Shown piece by piece: positions 19,601-28,260 of a DNA stretch of 63,332 nucleotides. The notes under the pieces are model-generated. The model made no database searches. It was not told the origin of the DNA and saw only the letters and a list, made by a program, of their open reading frames with translations. The stretch comes from Eubacterium sp. UBA5416 (lineage in GTDB: Bacteria > Bacillota > Clostridia > Lachnospirales > Lachnospiraceae), in the NCBI GenBank assembly GCA_002409525.1, contig DHNM01000041.1, forward strand, positions 1-63,332. Reading direction: 5' to 3'. Position 1 is the first letter of the stretch. Every line of letters starts with the position of its first letter. The position numbers and the translations under genes were made by a program.

Positions 19601-19802
19601 GATACCACCTGTGTTGATCTGTTTCTTCCCATGGAGTATCGATCAAATCATCCTTCCATGCCGTCGTAGCACAGGAAGCTCCATCTTTTTTTTGTCCTTC
19701 CCATATCTTGTATTCCCTGACCGGGAGCGACTGCGAATAGCGAAGATTCTCAATATCATTTAAAATGCGTTCCATTCGTTCCAATTCAAACTGGATTTCC
19801 AT
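16650..19802 (-). CDS. GH38 alpha-mannosidase
   Basis: 1050-aa cytoplasmic zinc-dependent alpha-mannosidase. The zinc motif GHTHIDVAWLW (His242, Asp244) and the nucleophile motif SLWLPDVFGYS (Asp354) are intact, as are the later GDGGGGPT and LNQFHDIIPGSAIESVY blocks. The N-terminal approx. 220 aa are the beta-rich domain of bacterial GH38 enzymes, and the C-terminal half is the mannosidase beta domain. No signal peptide, so it acts on imported oligosaccharide. AGGAGGG precedes the ATG; it is the first enzyme gene after the GntR regulator. Confidence 0.95.
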   Translation of the reverse strand: MEIQFELERMERILNDIENLRYSQSLPVREYKIWEGQKKDGASCATTAWKDDLIDTPWEETDQHRWYRTKIKIPSSMAKEHVEFWITTGREGQWDATNPQMLFYLNGKIVQGIDVNHRHVLITKNAVSGEEYEIALYAYSGSVEGDLMIHTGVEVVDDMVNQFYYDFMVPVQAARVLLKDKEDDVRKILLKLQKTAETVDLRQPYSKRFYESLENARQILKEEFYSTEMENIPKVSAIGHTHIDVAWLWTVDQTREKVIRSFSTVLRLMELYPDYKFMSSQPILYQFVKEQEPEMYEEIKKRVAEGRWEIDGAMWLESDCNLPNGESLVRQILKGHRFFKEEFGKESKSLWLPDVFGYSAALPQILKQCGIPYFMTTKIAWNQYNQLPNDTFIWKGIDGSKVFVYMPTTCNYDRTLGENISYSETRNTTTYTGIINPNMLLGTYERFQNKDLTEDTLMLYGYGDGGGGPTGEMLECAERLKYGLPGIPKIQLETEQEFFDRTYEKIASKEEMPTWDGELYFEYHRGTYTSMSEIKRYNRKSEILYEQLEILGSMASLLGLEYPGKVLDHGWNTILLNQFHDIIPGSAIESVYTQAEKEYKQILSEGSDMLQTIAKQITGEVYTFKPAIVVVNTQGYFRDDIVEVETHGDYTASGLTDEKGNHYEIQYISNHRFIFFAEQLPPTGWKTFYIQQGERPENIDCKWNYEYENEFFSVRFNKEMQIESLYEKDSHKEFIKEDRLGNVLTTYEDRPMNWDNWDLDVYYKKKKYDCDWISDIKVVESGPLRTVVETTYHFLDSTVTQKVCLYKNLPRIDFVNHVDWKTHHVLLKVNFPVQVNTNRATYEIQYGNVERSTSNNNSWEVAQFETCGHKWADLSENGLGISLLNDSKYGYGIKDGEMSLTLIKSGTYPNENADIGTHDFTYSIYPHNHRWQEANTVDMAYNLNVPCISIFQEKNIAGNQPEEFSLVSCSHKNCFIETMKKAEDGIGWILRMYENQNTRVKAEITFGSEVKSVTECDLMENGVKPYRCDHKKFQVWFEPYEIKTFRIEWA

Positions 19803-19810
19803 GATCCCTC

Positions 19811-20494
19811 CTATTTCTGTTCTTCAACGGTATGATACACCATATTTAAAATCTGATCGTTAATGTCCAGTGCCTTCTTCGTATTACGTTCTTTGATTGC
19901 ATGGTACAAATCTTTGTGAAGCGGAATGGTGTCTGTAAAGGGTTCCTTCATATCCAAAGGAAACTCCCAAAGTTTATCAGATAAATACCGAACAGAGAGC
20001 ATCATCTTATACAGAACTCTGTTGTGACAGTATTTATATATCATATAGTGAAACTTTTTATCTTCGACATTCTGGTGTTCTCCGTGATTGTACTTGTCTA
20101 TCACTACATCTAAAACCTTACCTAACTGTTCAATTTCCTGATCTGTTATATTTTTTACAGTAAGTCTTAAAATGTCCCTTTCAAGAATCTTTCGGGCCTC
20201 AATGACCTCCAATAACGACTCTTTCTCTTCGAGGAAACTCAGTTGTGACAAAATCAGGTTTCTATCATCATTCTTTACAAAAATGCCTTTACCATTTTGC
20301 GTTTCCAATACACCTTTTGCTTCCATAGTTTTAATTGCTTCTCGAAGCGATGTTCTGCTTACCCCCATCATCTTGATCAATTCTGCCTGGGATGGTAATT
20401 TATCGCCTGTTTTAAGATTTTCCTCTTGTATATATTCCTGTATGAATTTAATTATTTCCGATTGTAATGGCGTTCTGTTAATTCCCTGTCGCAT
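19811..20494 (-). CDS. GntR-family regulator, FadR/FCD subgroup
   Basis: 227 aa. The N-terminal winged helix (about 1-75) contains KLPSQAELIKMMGVSRTSLR and ETQNGKGIFV; the C-terminal helical ligand domain resembles FCD, with metal-binding histidines likely in KKFHYMIYKYCHN and PLHKDLYHAI. It is the first gene of the mannoside operon, 8 bases before the mannosidase, so it probably autoregulates the whole operon in response to an imported sugar. A palindromic operator candidate is at 20522-20543. Confidence 0.88.
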   Translation of the reverse strand: MRQGINRTPLQSEIIKFIQEYIQEENLKTGDKLPSQAELIKMMGVSRTSLREAIKTMEAKGVLETQNGKGIFVKNDDRNLILSQLSFLEEKESLLEVIEARKILERDILRLTVKNITDQEIEQLGKVLDVVIDKYNHGEHQNVEDKKFHYMIYKYCHNRVLYKMMLSVRYLSDKLWEFPLDMKEPFTDTIPLHKDLYHAIKERNTKKALDINDQILNMVYHTVEEQK

Positions 20495-20521
20495 TTTTTA
20501 CCTATTCCTATCTAAATTACT

Positions 20522-20543
20522 ACCTATAAGCTATCATATAGGT
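20522..20543 (-). promoter_or_regulatory. Palindromic operator candidate of the mannoside operon
   Basis: Half-sites ACCTAT and ATAGGT flank a near-symmetric core. They sit within a plausible promoter (TTGCTT, 17 bases, TATAGG on the minus strand) about 30-50 bases before the regulator gene, as expected of an autoregulated GntR operon. Confidence 0.5.
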
Positions 20544-20637
20544 TGAAGCAAGTCAATAGCAAGTTATGTGTGCCGCCGGGCGCACAAGTAAATGAGCGCG
20601 ATTTTATAAGCCCTCTCCTTATCCTTTTGCTATACAA

Positions 20638-20672
20638 ACAGGCCTGTAAGCCGCTTTGCTTAACAGACCTGT
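20638..20672 (-). terminator. Hairpin terminator after the MgtC-like gene
   Basis: ACAGGCCTGTAAGC and GCTTAACAGACCTGT form a long stem about 30 bases after the mgtC-like stop. The U-run on the minus strand is short (UUUGU), so termination is likely but not certain. Confidence 0.5.
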
Positions 20673-20702
20673 ACTATTAATATCCTGTCCTGCTGCTGTT
20701 TC

Positions 20703-21365
20703 TCATCCCCGTGAGCCTTTTATAGATTGGACTCTGGAATCCTCTGAAATTAAATCTATGAATTCCAACAGGCTTTGTGAATTTTTTAAAGCTACTTCAA
20801 TTGTTACCTCAATAGCAGAAGGTTCTGATTTGGCAAGGTCAATCGCTATGATCTCCGTATGATAGTTCTCTTGCTGATTCACTATATCCTGGATTGACTT
20901 TAAATTACATTCATTAGAAAGTTTTAACTTTACAATATCTCTTTCCATCTCCCGGTTAAAAAATTCCTTATGCATCATAATCTGTATGAAAATCACAATA
21001 ACCGATGCCATAATCCCTATATAATAAAGTCCGGATCCTATTGCCATTCCTATACCACCAGTCGTCCAGATTCCTGCCGCAGTAGTAAGTCCGCTGACCA
21101 TTCTATTTCTCAAGAATATGATTCCCGCGCCAAGGAAGCCTATTCCGCTTACAATCTGTGCCGATACTCTTGATGCATCATAATTCGGTGTATCTGAAAA
21201 ACCATATTTCGAAACAACAATAATTAGTGCAGCACCAACTGCAACAATCGCATGTGTTCGAATTCCTGCCTCTTTGTTTCTATTTGTCCGTTCATACCCA
21301 ATCATACTTCCACAGACACCTGCTACGATAATTCTCAGGATGTATTCAGACTGTTCTAAAAACAT
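20703..21365 (-). CDS. MgtC/SapB-family membrane protein
   Basis: 220 aa. The N-terminal part has four to five membrane helices with the family motifs GSMIGYERTNRNKEAGIRTH, RVSAQIVSGIGFLGAG and GLTTAAGIWTTGGIGMAIG; the cytoplasmic C-terminus looks ACT-like. Family members affect magnesium or membrane-potential homeostasis, but their exact role is unsettled. Monocistronic, transcribed from its own region at 21366-21430. Confidence 0.9.
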   Translation of the reverse strand: MFLEQSEYILRIIVAGVCGSMIGYERTNRNKEAGIRTHAIVAVGAALIIVVSKYGFSDTPNYDASRVSAQIVSGIGFLGAGIIFLRNRMVSGLTTAAGIWTTGGIGMAIGSGLYYIGIMASVIVIFIQIMMHKEFFNREMERDIVKLKLSNECNLKSIQDIVNQQENYHTEIIAIDLAKSEPSAIEVTIEVALKNSQSLLEFIDLISEDSRVQSIKGSRG

Positions 21366-21444
21366 ATGATTGCTCTTTTCCCCCTTTTCAAAAACTCATT
21401 TCTCTTTCGTGTACAATGCACAGGTAGATTTATATGCTTAAATA

Positions 21445-21609
21445 TCAGCTGCCCACCAGTATCGACATACCTTTTTCAAAAAGCTTAGAAAAAACTGTTT
21501 CTCCACAATCAATCAGAAAAAGAGTACGATTATCCTCAAAATACGCACTGTTATTCCCCCGCAAAGGATTTTACGCCGAACCACAACCTAGAAATTTCAA
21601 CATAGCCAT
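21445..21609 (-). pseudogene. Truncated MBL-fold hydrolase remnant
   Basis: Translation from ATG 21609 (AAGGAG upstream) gives MAMLKFLGCGSA, then an in-frame TAA, then the same frame resumes with GNNSAYFEDNRTLFLIDCGE. This is the N-terminal beta-strand region of metallo-beta-lactamase-fold enzymes such as RNase Z-like proteins. The HxHxDH motif and everything after it are missing. It is a dead fragment, too short and interrupted to be expressed. Confidence 0.6.
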
Positions 21610-21631
21610 CTCACGATTCTCCTTCCAATGA

Positions 21632-23159
21632 TTATTCTTCAAATTGGGCTGTCAAGGTTATTGCATCCCCCTTCAAAACAGATATTTTAGGTTCCACAAC
21701 CCCACTCGACCATTGTACAAAGTGAGAACCCTGGGAAGCTTTTGCATTAATAGAAAAATAGTCATCTACAGTATTGATATCAAGAGTACCATTTCCGTTC
21801 GTTTTAACATTGACGTTTCCAGCTAATCCGTTTTTGGCACCGCAATTTCTCATATTCATATTATTACTGCCCGAACCCCAGACACAATTATCATATACAG
21901 TTATACCTTCAGATACCTTGTCAAGTAAAATCCCTGTCTTGAATCCAGTCACCTTATTTTCCTTAATCACAGCATCTTCTACTCGATTTGCATGAATCCC
22001 ACTTTCATTATCAGAAAATCCAGCCCTTATTTCATTTTTAATGATCTGAAAACCAACAGGTATGTACTGTGCATTATCATCTCGTGCTATTCTAATTCCC
22101 CTGCAGCCACTATCCGCAATATCCATCGTATTATTTACAATGCTTATATTACTATTAGGAACTACTGGTTCTTTTGCTTTATCATTATAACAGAAAGCAT
22201 TTATCATGACACGGCCGCCATCTCTTTTCTGAACGCTGTCCTCTGCCTTTTTCGAAAGAAACGTATTATTATTTATCCCCACTTTATCATAACCGCAGAA
22301 TCGGATGCCACAATAATACGGATTATCAAATGTATTTCCTGTGATTGAAATATTATTACACTTTTCTACATCCTCCGGCTGGCTATGGGTACCAATAAAT
22401 GTAACAGGTTCTCCACATTCATCGCTCTTTCCAAAATAGCAGTCCTTGATTACAGCACGACTTGTAGCTTTTTTATTTTCATTTGCAGAATACGGAAAAC
22501 CCTTTCTTGTTCCGGGCTCAATCTGTATTAGCTCTTTGGTTATAACACTGCTATCCTTAGCATCAGCAGGAAGAGACTGACCCTCAAAAGAGCAATTCTC
22601 TATTATTACATTCGTTACATTCGCTAATTGTATTGCATGACCATTAAAAGCGTTTTTCATCGTCATGTTTTTTAGTGTAATATTCGAGCAATAACCTAAT
22701 GCAAATCCTCCACTTGAATTTATTAAAGGTAACTTCTGAGGCTTTGTTCCTTCTGCATTCAAGCTTCCATTCATGTCCAAAATACCACCATCAATTGTAA
22801 CATTGGATATGGAATCCCATTCAACCTGCTCTCCATCCTCCGTAAAAGGGCCACTCATAAACGGAATGGATGGATGATCTATTTGATTAAACAATAATCT
22901 CCTCAACCAGATAAACACCCCTTGGGAAATAAACTGTATTACGGTTTCTATCTTGGGAAGCCTCGTCTATGGCCTTTTGAATTGCTTCTAAATCATTTGT
23001 TTTTCCATCAGCTTTTGCTCCAAAATCTTTTACATTCAATACGCTGTTCTCAGAAGCTTCTGTTTCCCGTGAGGTGAAATTAACAAAAGCGACTACCAGA
23101 GACATAAGTAATGTACTAACTACTATCTTTTTTGAAATCTTGCTAAAAATTTCTTTCAT
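21632..23159 (-). pseudogene. Secreted right-handed beta-helix (pectate-lyase-like) protein, frameshifted
   Basis: ATG 23159 opens a signal peptide and the pectate_lyase_3-type start VKDFGAKADGKTNDLEAIQKA, ending at a stop at 22887 after GVYLVEE. The next frame continues from about 22915 with SNVTIDGGILDMNG and repeated NNISITGNTF / SNISIVNNTM coils of a parallel beta-helix, then a C-terminal FSINAKASQGSHFVQWSSG domain, ending at 21632. Together they would make about 510 aa. The 4-base overlap with the GDPD gene shows it belongs to that operon. A short indel in a T-rich stretch near 22890 is the likely lesion; sequencing error is possible. Confidence 0.7.
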
Positions 23160-23983
23160 AAACCTTTTCTCCCCTTGATATATATCTCACACTGCTTGAT
23201 CCAATCTGTCTGAATTATTTCGAACCCCTTGTCAATTAGCCAGCCCCATCCCATATCAGGGCTTTGAATCAGTGAAATATTATCATTATGCCCTGCTGTA
23301 AGAGGGACCTTATAGTCATAAACTAATGAATTAGCCCAAAGAATTTTTCCGCTCCTTTGCATTTTTCTTATGTAATCATCTTGTGCTACCTGTGATTCTT
23401 CAGTGGAAAAAACAAGTTCTGCGCCAACATAGTTTATGTTCATTTTTTCTATCAATTCAGTTTTATTATCGTTTTCCTTAAAGATAGGCATAAACATATA
23501 ATCTGATGCAATTTCTTCCACTTTCTTTAACGAATCAATGTCCGGAGCATTTTTTAGAAGAATTTGGTCTTTCATATCATGACGTTGCACCTTTTCGATC
23601 ACTGTATCTAAAAATCCAAAACAGCGGTCCAGATTCAAAATACACCTTCCTTTAAAATGCTCCAGGACGTCGTCAAACAAATTTACTCCCTGCTCCGTTT
23701 GAGCAAAATCCTCATTCACCAATTTCATGCTTCGGATTTCCTGAGAAGTCATCCGCGTCAAATCAATATGTCGATCCAGCTGAAAGGGTTCTTTTCCTGT
23801 ATGAAAAATAAATATTTCTCCATCAAGGGATTCACACAAATCCATTTCTAAAATATCAGCACCGTTTTGTAAAGCAATTTCAAATGCCGGGATCGTATTA
23901 CAAGGTATATCCGCACCTGCCAGCCCTCGATGTGCTGCTATCAATACCTTTTTCTGTTGAACTAGTGATTTTAATTGATTCAT
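23156..23983 (-). CDS. Glycerophosphodiester phosphodiesterase family protein
   Basis: 275 aa, TIM-barrel GDPD. The start IAAHRGLAGADIPCNTIPAF carries the conserved HR and the N, EMDLCESLDGEIFIFH carries Glu/Asp and the second His, and LNLDRCFGF occupies the position of the later acidic strand. No signal peptide, so cytoplasmic, hydrolysing imported glycerophosphodiesters or a related phosphodiester (inference). It lies 2 bases after the permease stop and overlaps the beta-helix gene by 4 bases, so it is functionally tied to this importer, like UgpQ to Ugp. Confidence 0.85.
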   Translation of the reverse strand: MNQLKSLVQQKKVLIAAHRGLAGADIPCNTIPAFEIALQNGADILEMDLCESLDGEIFIFHTGKEPFQLDRHIDLTRMTSQEIRSMKLVNEDFAQTEQGVNLFDDVLEHFKGRCILNLDRCFGFLDTVIEKVQRHDMKDQILLKNAPDIDSLKKVEEIASDYMFMPIFKENDNKTELIEKMNINYVGAELVFSTEESQVAQDDYIRKMQRSGKILWANSLVYDYKVPLTAGHNDNISLIQSPDMGWGWLIDKGFEIIQTDWIKQCEIYIKGRKGL

Positions 23984-23985
23984 AA

Positions 23986-25731
23986 TTATTCCTTTCTCCG
24001 CTTCTTTGTAAAAAAATTTTTAATTGTTGTAAATCCTCCGAATCTTCCTAGCCACAACGAAATTGTAGATATGGCCATCAGTAAAACAGAATAAACAAAC
24101 GCCATAGCCTGAGCCTCTGTAGTCGCTGTTTCTTCTGTCGCTCCTTTAATTACAATTCCTAAAGGCTTAAATAGAGGATGGTATAAAAATACAGACAAAT
24201 CATACTCTGAAAGAAGGCTGTTAAAGTTCAAGACGATAATCGATAAAACTACAGGCATGATTACCGGCAATATCACCTTCATCATAGTATAGAACGAACT
24301 TGCTCCCATGGCTTTTGATGCCTCTTCCAGATTCTCATCAATACTGAAAAATGATGCTCGAATCATCCGATACGAGAATGGAAGTTTTATAATAATATAT
24401 GCTATAAGCATTATAATCGGCGTCCCAATTAATACCTCGTTCGCCAAATTAATTCGCGGAACATCATATGTCATCATAAGACCTAACGCAATTAAAGTAC
24501 TGGGTAACAGCCAGGGAATCAATACTGCCCATTCAAATAATTGATCAACTTTACGTTTTGATTTTGTGACAATACGTGCTACCACAACTGCTAATACAGT
24601 TACTATTAGAGCCGCTACAATAGCATATACGATGCTGACAAGGTATGGTAAGTATGCTGTAGATAACTCAAACAAATGTTTATAATTTTTAAGCGTAAAA
24701 GAACTCATTGATATCTTTCCCGTTTTTATGGCTATTGCATCTGTAAATGAAAATATGCATACATAAATGACAGGCAGCATGTAAATCACAAATATAATAT
24801 ATGCAACAACATGTGCAAGAACATTCATAATTGGATTTTCAATCTTTTGTTTTTCTATTTTTGCTTTTGTTTTTGATACAGAGATATAACTACCCTTTTT
24901 TTCGATTTTTTGCATAATAATCAAAAGTATACTTGTTGCCACGCCAAGAATTATGGCTAAAAGTGCTGCAATCTCTCTTGAATTCTGCATTTGTGCAAAT
25001 GTTTTTATCATTGGATTAATCGTCTGGAAATCCTTACCCCCGACAATTAAGGGTCCGGACATTGTGCTCAGAGCAGCCAGGAAAGTAAGAATTGTAATTG
25101 CAAAAATTGTCGGTTTCAAGGTCGGCAGCACAATTTTAAATAAGATCTTTCTCTGAGACGCACCCATATTTTTTGCCGCTTCAATTGTATGATAATCTAG
25201 TCCCCGTATTGCATTTGTCAAAAACATCATGTGGTTTGATGTTCCCGAAAATGTCATAATAAACAATACTGCGCCATATCCAATAAACCAGTTTGGATCC
25301 ATGTTAGGGAAAAAATTAGATAGCACCTTTGTTACAATCCCTGTAGAACCATACACAAATTTATAACCAGTAACCAATACAATCCCACCATAAATTAAGG
25401 TTGTCATAAAACCCAGCTTCAGGATTTTTGCACCTTTGATATCAAAATATTCTGTAAAAAGGACAATCAAAACCCCAACTATATTTACGGTTATGATTGA
25501 AGAAATAGCCAGCAAAAAACTATTTTTCAGACTCTTAAGTGCACGATCTGATGACATAATCTTCGTTATGGCCTCTGTTGAAAACTGTCCATCTTTAAAG
25601 AACACATTATATAGCAAATTGATTGTGGGATAAATAAGGAATGAAACTATAAACCATATTAGTACCAATTTTAAAATGAGTGCACCGACACTGACATTTC
25701 CATCTCTGATATACTCTTTTATCTTTTTCAT
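23986..25731 (-). CDS. Fused double-domain ABC importer permease
   Basis: 581 aa with about 12 membrane helices: two permease domains in one chain, as in FbpB/ThiP/phosphonate-type importers. Both EAA loops are visible: EAAKNMGASQRKILFKIVLP near the middle of the first half and EASKAMGASSFYTMMKVILP in the second. ATG 25731 has GGAGG 5 bases upstream; a GTG at 25746 overlapping the ATPase stop is less likely. Confidence 0.92.
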   Translation of the reverse strand: MKKIKEYIRDGNVSVGALILKLVLIWFIVSFLIYPTINLLYNVFFKDGQFSTEAITKIMSSDRALKSLKNSFLLAISSIITVNIVGVLIVLFTEYFDIKGAKILKLGFMTTLIYGGIVLVTGYKFVYGSTGIVTKVLSNFFPNMDPNWFIGYGAVLFIMTFSGTSNHMMFLTNAIRGLDYHTIEAAKNMGASQRKILFKIVLPTLKPTIFAITILTFLAALSTMSGPLIVGGKDFQTINPMIKTFAQMQNSREIAALLAIILGVATSILLIIMQKIEKKGSYISVSKTKAKIEKQKIENPIMNVLAHVVAYIIFVIYMLPVIYVCIFSFTDAIAIKTGKISMSSFTLKNYKHLFELSTAYLPYLVSIVYAIVAALIVTVLAVVVARIVTKSKRKVDQLFEWAVLIPWLLPSTLIALGLMMTYDVPRINLANEVLIGTPIIMLIAYIIIKLPFSYRMIRASFFSIDENLEEASKAMGASSFYTMMKVILPVIMPVVLSIIVLNFNSLLSEYDLSVFLYHPLFKPLGIVIKGATEETATTEAQAMAFVYSVLLMAISTISLWLGRFGGFTTIKNFFTKKRRKE

Positions 25732-25745
25732 AGGTCCTCCCCCCA

Positions 25746-26750
25746 CTAAAATTGCATGATATCTTCCGGATTAATATATAGATCCATATCACTGTCTGCC
25801 TGATAAAAAACATGACCATCATTTTTTTCCAGACACCTAATATGCTCTCCCATACACGAAAGAGAATATTTTGTGACTACCCCATTGTATTCGTAATCCT
25901 CCGCAACTGCATGCAACCGGATAAAACCTTCTCTTGGATATGTAGAGCATCTCTCAATACGTATGAATGCAGTTTTATTTTCATCAAAAGAACGGTTGCC
26001 CTGTCTGTTTATTTCTTTTAGTATGTTTGGTCCCAGACGATTAATATCTCCAATAAAATCACATACAAATTCGTTTACTGAGTGATTGTAAATATCATAT
26101 GGTGAACCGACCTGTTCGACCGAGCCATTATTAAATACTGCGATTCGATCTGATAACGTCAATGCCTCTTCCTGATCGTGGGTTACATACAAGGTAGTAA
26201 TTCCCAGATCTTTCTGTAGCCGTTTTAATTCTCCTCTAAGGCCAATACGAAGTTTCGCATCCAGATTTGACAATGGTTCATCAAGACAAAGAATCTTTGG
26301 TTCCAATACTATTGCTCTTGCCAGGGCTACCCTCTGTTGTTGTCCTCCTGATAACTCCGAAACATTCTTCTGTAATTGTGCCTCAGTAATTTTACTTTTT
26401 TCCGCGATCTGTTCTACCCTTTTTTTAATTTCAGCTTTAGGTCTTTTCTTCACTTTCAACCCAAAAGCGATATTATCATAAACATTCATTGTTGGAAATA
26501 ATGCATAACTTTGAAACACCATCCCTATTTCGCGCTTTTCGCTTGGCATGGGAACCACATTTCTTCCGTCTACCAAAATCTCACCTTTCGTAGGTGTTAA
26601 AAAACCTACCAGAGACCGTAAACAGGTAGTTTTTCCACAGCCACTAGGTCCCAGCAAAGTAAAGAATTCTCCGTCTTTAATTGTCAAGTTTAAGTTTTCA
26701 AACACAACAAAATCGCCATATTTGATTTCAACATTTTTGAATTCTATCAT
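25746..26750 (-). CDS. ABC importer ATPase (PotA/FbpC type)
   Basis: 334 aa. Walker A GPSGCGKTT, Q-loop MVFQSYALFP, signature LSGGQQQRVALARAI, Walker B KILCLDEPLSNLD, followed by the H-loop YVTHDQEEA. The C-terminal extension (from about residue 235) is a TOBE-like regulatory domain ending in DLYINPEDIMQF. It energises the fused permease downstream. Confidence 0.93.
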   Translation of the reverse strand: MIEFKNVEIKYGDFVVFENLNLTIKDGEFFTLLGPSGCGKTTCLRSLVGFLTPTKGEILVDGRNVVPMPSEKREIGMVFQSYALFPTMNVYDNIAFGLKVKKRPKAEIKKRVEQIAEKSKITEAQLQKNVSELSGGQQQRVALARAIVLEPKILCLDEPLSNLDAKLRIGLRGELKRLQKDLGITTLYVTHDQEEALTLSDRIAVFNNGSVEQVGSPYDIYNHSVNEFVCDFIGDINRLGPNILKEINRQGNRSFDENKTAFIRIERCSTYPREGFIRLHAVAEDYEYNGVVTKYSLSCMGEHIRCLEKNDGHVFYQADSDMDLYINPEDIMQF

Positions 26751-26782
26751 GATTATTCCCCTTTTTAGTCACCCCATGCTTA

Positions 26783-27865
26783 TTACTGGACATATTCAAG
26801 CTCAGCTTTTTCCACCCAGTCATCAATATTCTCTGCAATAAATTCCCAATCTAATTTCTGAGGTTCTAACTTCTTCACCATTTCTTGGATATCATCATCT
26901 ACTTTCTCTATTGCATCTTCTTGTGCTGGAATCGTCCCCCAGGCGTCAGACCATGCCAGCTGAATCTCGGATGAACCAAACCAATTCAAAAAGTCCACAG
27001 CCAGTTCAGGGTGTTTCGTTGTTTTTACAATTGCTGTAGACTCAACAACAAATGGTTCTCCAACATCCGGTGTCATAATTCCAAACTCATAATCCCGTTC
27101 TCTCTGCTCAGCAATTACTCCGGAAGCCCAATGCATAGACATCGGCAGGCTGCCATCAATGACAGAACCTATAGCATCTTCTCCATCAGCAATTAAGTGG
27201 GAATTTCCAAAATATTTTTTTGCAAACTTCCATCCTTCATCTGATATTCCCAAATCTCCATCCGGATCCTGATATCTGCTAATAATGCTTGCAAATATTG
27301 TATTAGGAGTTCCGCCTCCAAGTTTACGAAGCTGATATAAACCCTTATACTCAGGTTTAACCAAATCCGTCCAGTCTTTTGGTGGATTATCCATTTCATT
27401 ATTATAGATTAACAATAATGGTGTAGTTGAAATCGGATAATAATAGCCATCCTTATCTATTAATGAGTCATCTACACCATCAACCCAATCCGGTTCCCAC
27501 GACATTAATATATCTTCAGCCTTTAGTTTTTCATATTCGATGTTATTCAGACCTATGATAACATCAGCAACTGCATTATTTTTTTCTGCAATCAATCGAT
27601 TTGTAAGATCTGAAGCCGGAAGAGGCATAACCTGGACTTTATAGCCTGCCTCTGCTGCTTTATCAACCAGCCATTCATCTCTTCCATCAGAACCTGAATT
27701 CGTATAAATTACTAGTTCTTGACTTTTATCAATTTTTTCTACCTGCGAATCAGCAGAAGCAGAAGATGATGTTTCATTTATTGTTGTTTTTTCTCCATTA
27801 CTACCACATGCTGTCAATGATAGTGCCATTCCTCCTGCAAGCAATACTGAAAGAACTTTTTTCAT
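26783..27865 (-). CDS. Solute-binding lipoprotein (family 1 / Fe-type cluster)
   Basis: 360 aa with signal peptide and lipobox LSLTACGSN. The mature part begins VIYTNSGSDGRDEWLVDKAA, typical of AfuA/FbpA/2-aminoethylphosphonate-type receptors, and continues with WASGVIAEQRERDYEFG. The ligand is unclear: the GDPD neighbour points to a glycerophosphodiester or phosphorylated compound, the beta-helix neighbour to a polysaccharide fragment. Confidence 0.85.
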   Translation of the reverse strand: MKKVLSVLLAGGMALSLTACGSNGEKTTINETSSSASADSQVEKIDKSQELVIYTNSGSDGRDEWLVDKAAEAGYKVQVMPLPASDLTNRLIAEKNNAVADVIIGLNNIEYEKLKAEDILMSWEPDWVDGVDDSLIDKDGYYYPISTTPLLLIYNNEMDNPPKDWTDLVKPEYKGLYQLRKLGGGTPNTIFASIISRYQDPDGDLGISDEGWKFAKKYFGNSHLIADGEDAIGSVIDGSLPMSMHWASGVIAEQRERDYEFGIMTPDVGEPFVVESTAIVKTTKHPELAVDFLNWFGSSEIQLAWSDAWGTIPAQEDAIEKVDDDIQEMVKKLEPQKLDWEFIAENIDDWVEKAELEYVQ

Positions 27866-28009
27866 ATTTTTTCACCTTTCCTCTCTCCTCTTTTTCTATT
27901 TACGGTCATAACTTCTAATAAATCCTTTATTTCCACATTTAATCTAAAAATTATCACTCTCCCTTTTCTTTCATCATTATGAAATATACAATTTATTTTT
28001 TACAACTAT

Positions 28010-28037
28010 ATTATATCATTGTTTTATAACGTGTCAA
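28010..28037 (-). promoter_or_regulatory. Sigma-A promoter of the importer-GDPD operon with operator-like box
   Basis: TTGACA, 16 bases, TATAAT on the minus strand, about 145 bases before the binding-protein ATG. The spacer contains ACGTTATAA (28024-28032), resembling ACGTTACAA in front of the LacI-type regulator gene. The rest of 27866-28200 is very AT-rich with no other gene seen. Confidence 0.75.
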
Positions 28038-28210
28038 TACTTTAATTGGGTTTTATTTATATTTTTATCGTATATATTGTGATTTTTATGTACTATTTTA
28101 CATTACTTTATATGTAATTTTCATTTTTATATTATATATCGTTATAATTCTTTGATTATAACTACCTCCTCATTTAAAGCCAAAATATTAAACTGAGTAT
28201 CCGACTACTA

Positions 28211-28242
28211 CAAAAAAGATGGGTTAAACAACCCATCCTTCT
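28211..28242 (-). terminator. Terminator of the LacI-SBP regulator gene
   Basis: GATGGGTT, loop GTTT, AACCCATC, then six Us on the minus strand, about 20 bases after the regulator stop. Textbook intrinsic terminator that isolates the regulator from the operon downstream. Confidence 0.9.
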
Positions 28243-28260
28243 AAATAAATCCCTATTCTT

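Noticed and set aside
21434..21631. 65-codon plus-strand ORF upstream of the MgtC-like gene
   Set aside because: The opposite strand carries recognisable MBL-fold sequence with a good SD; the plus frame is its shadow.
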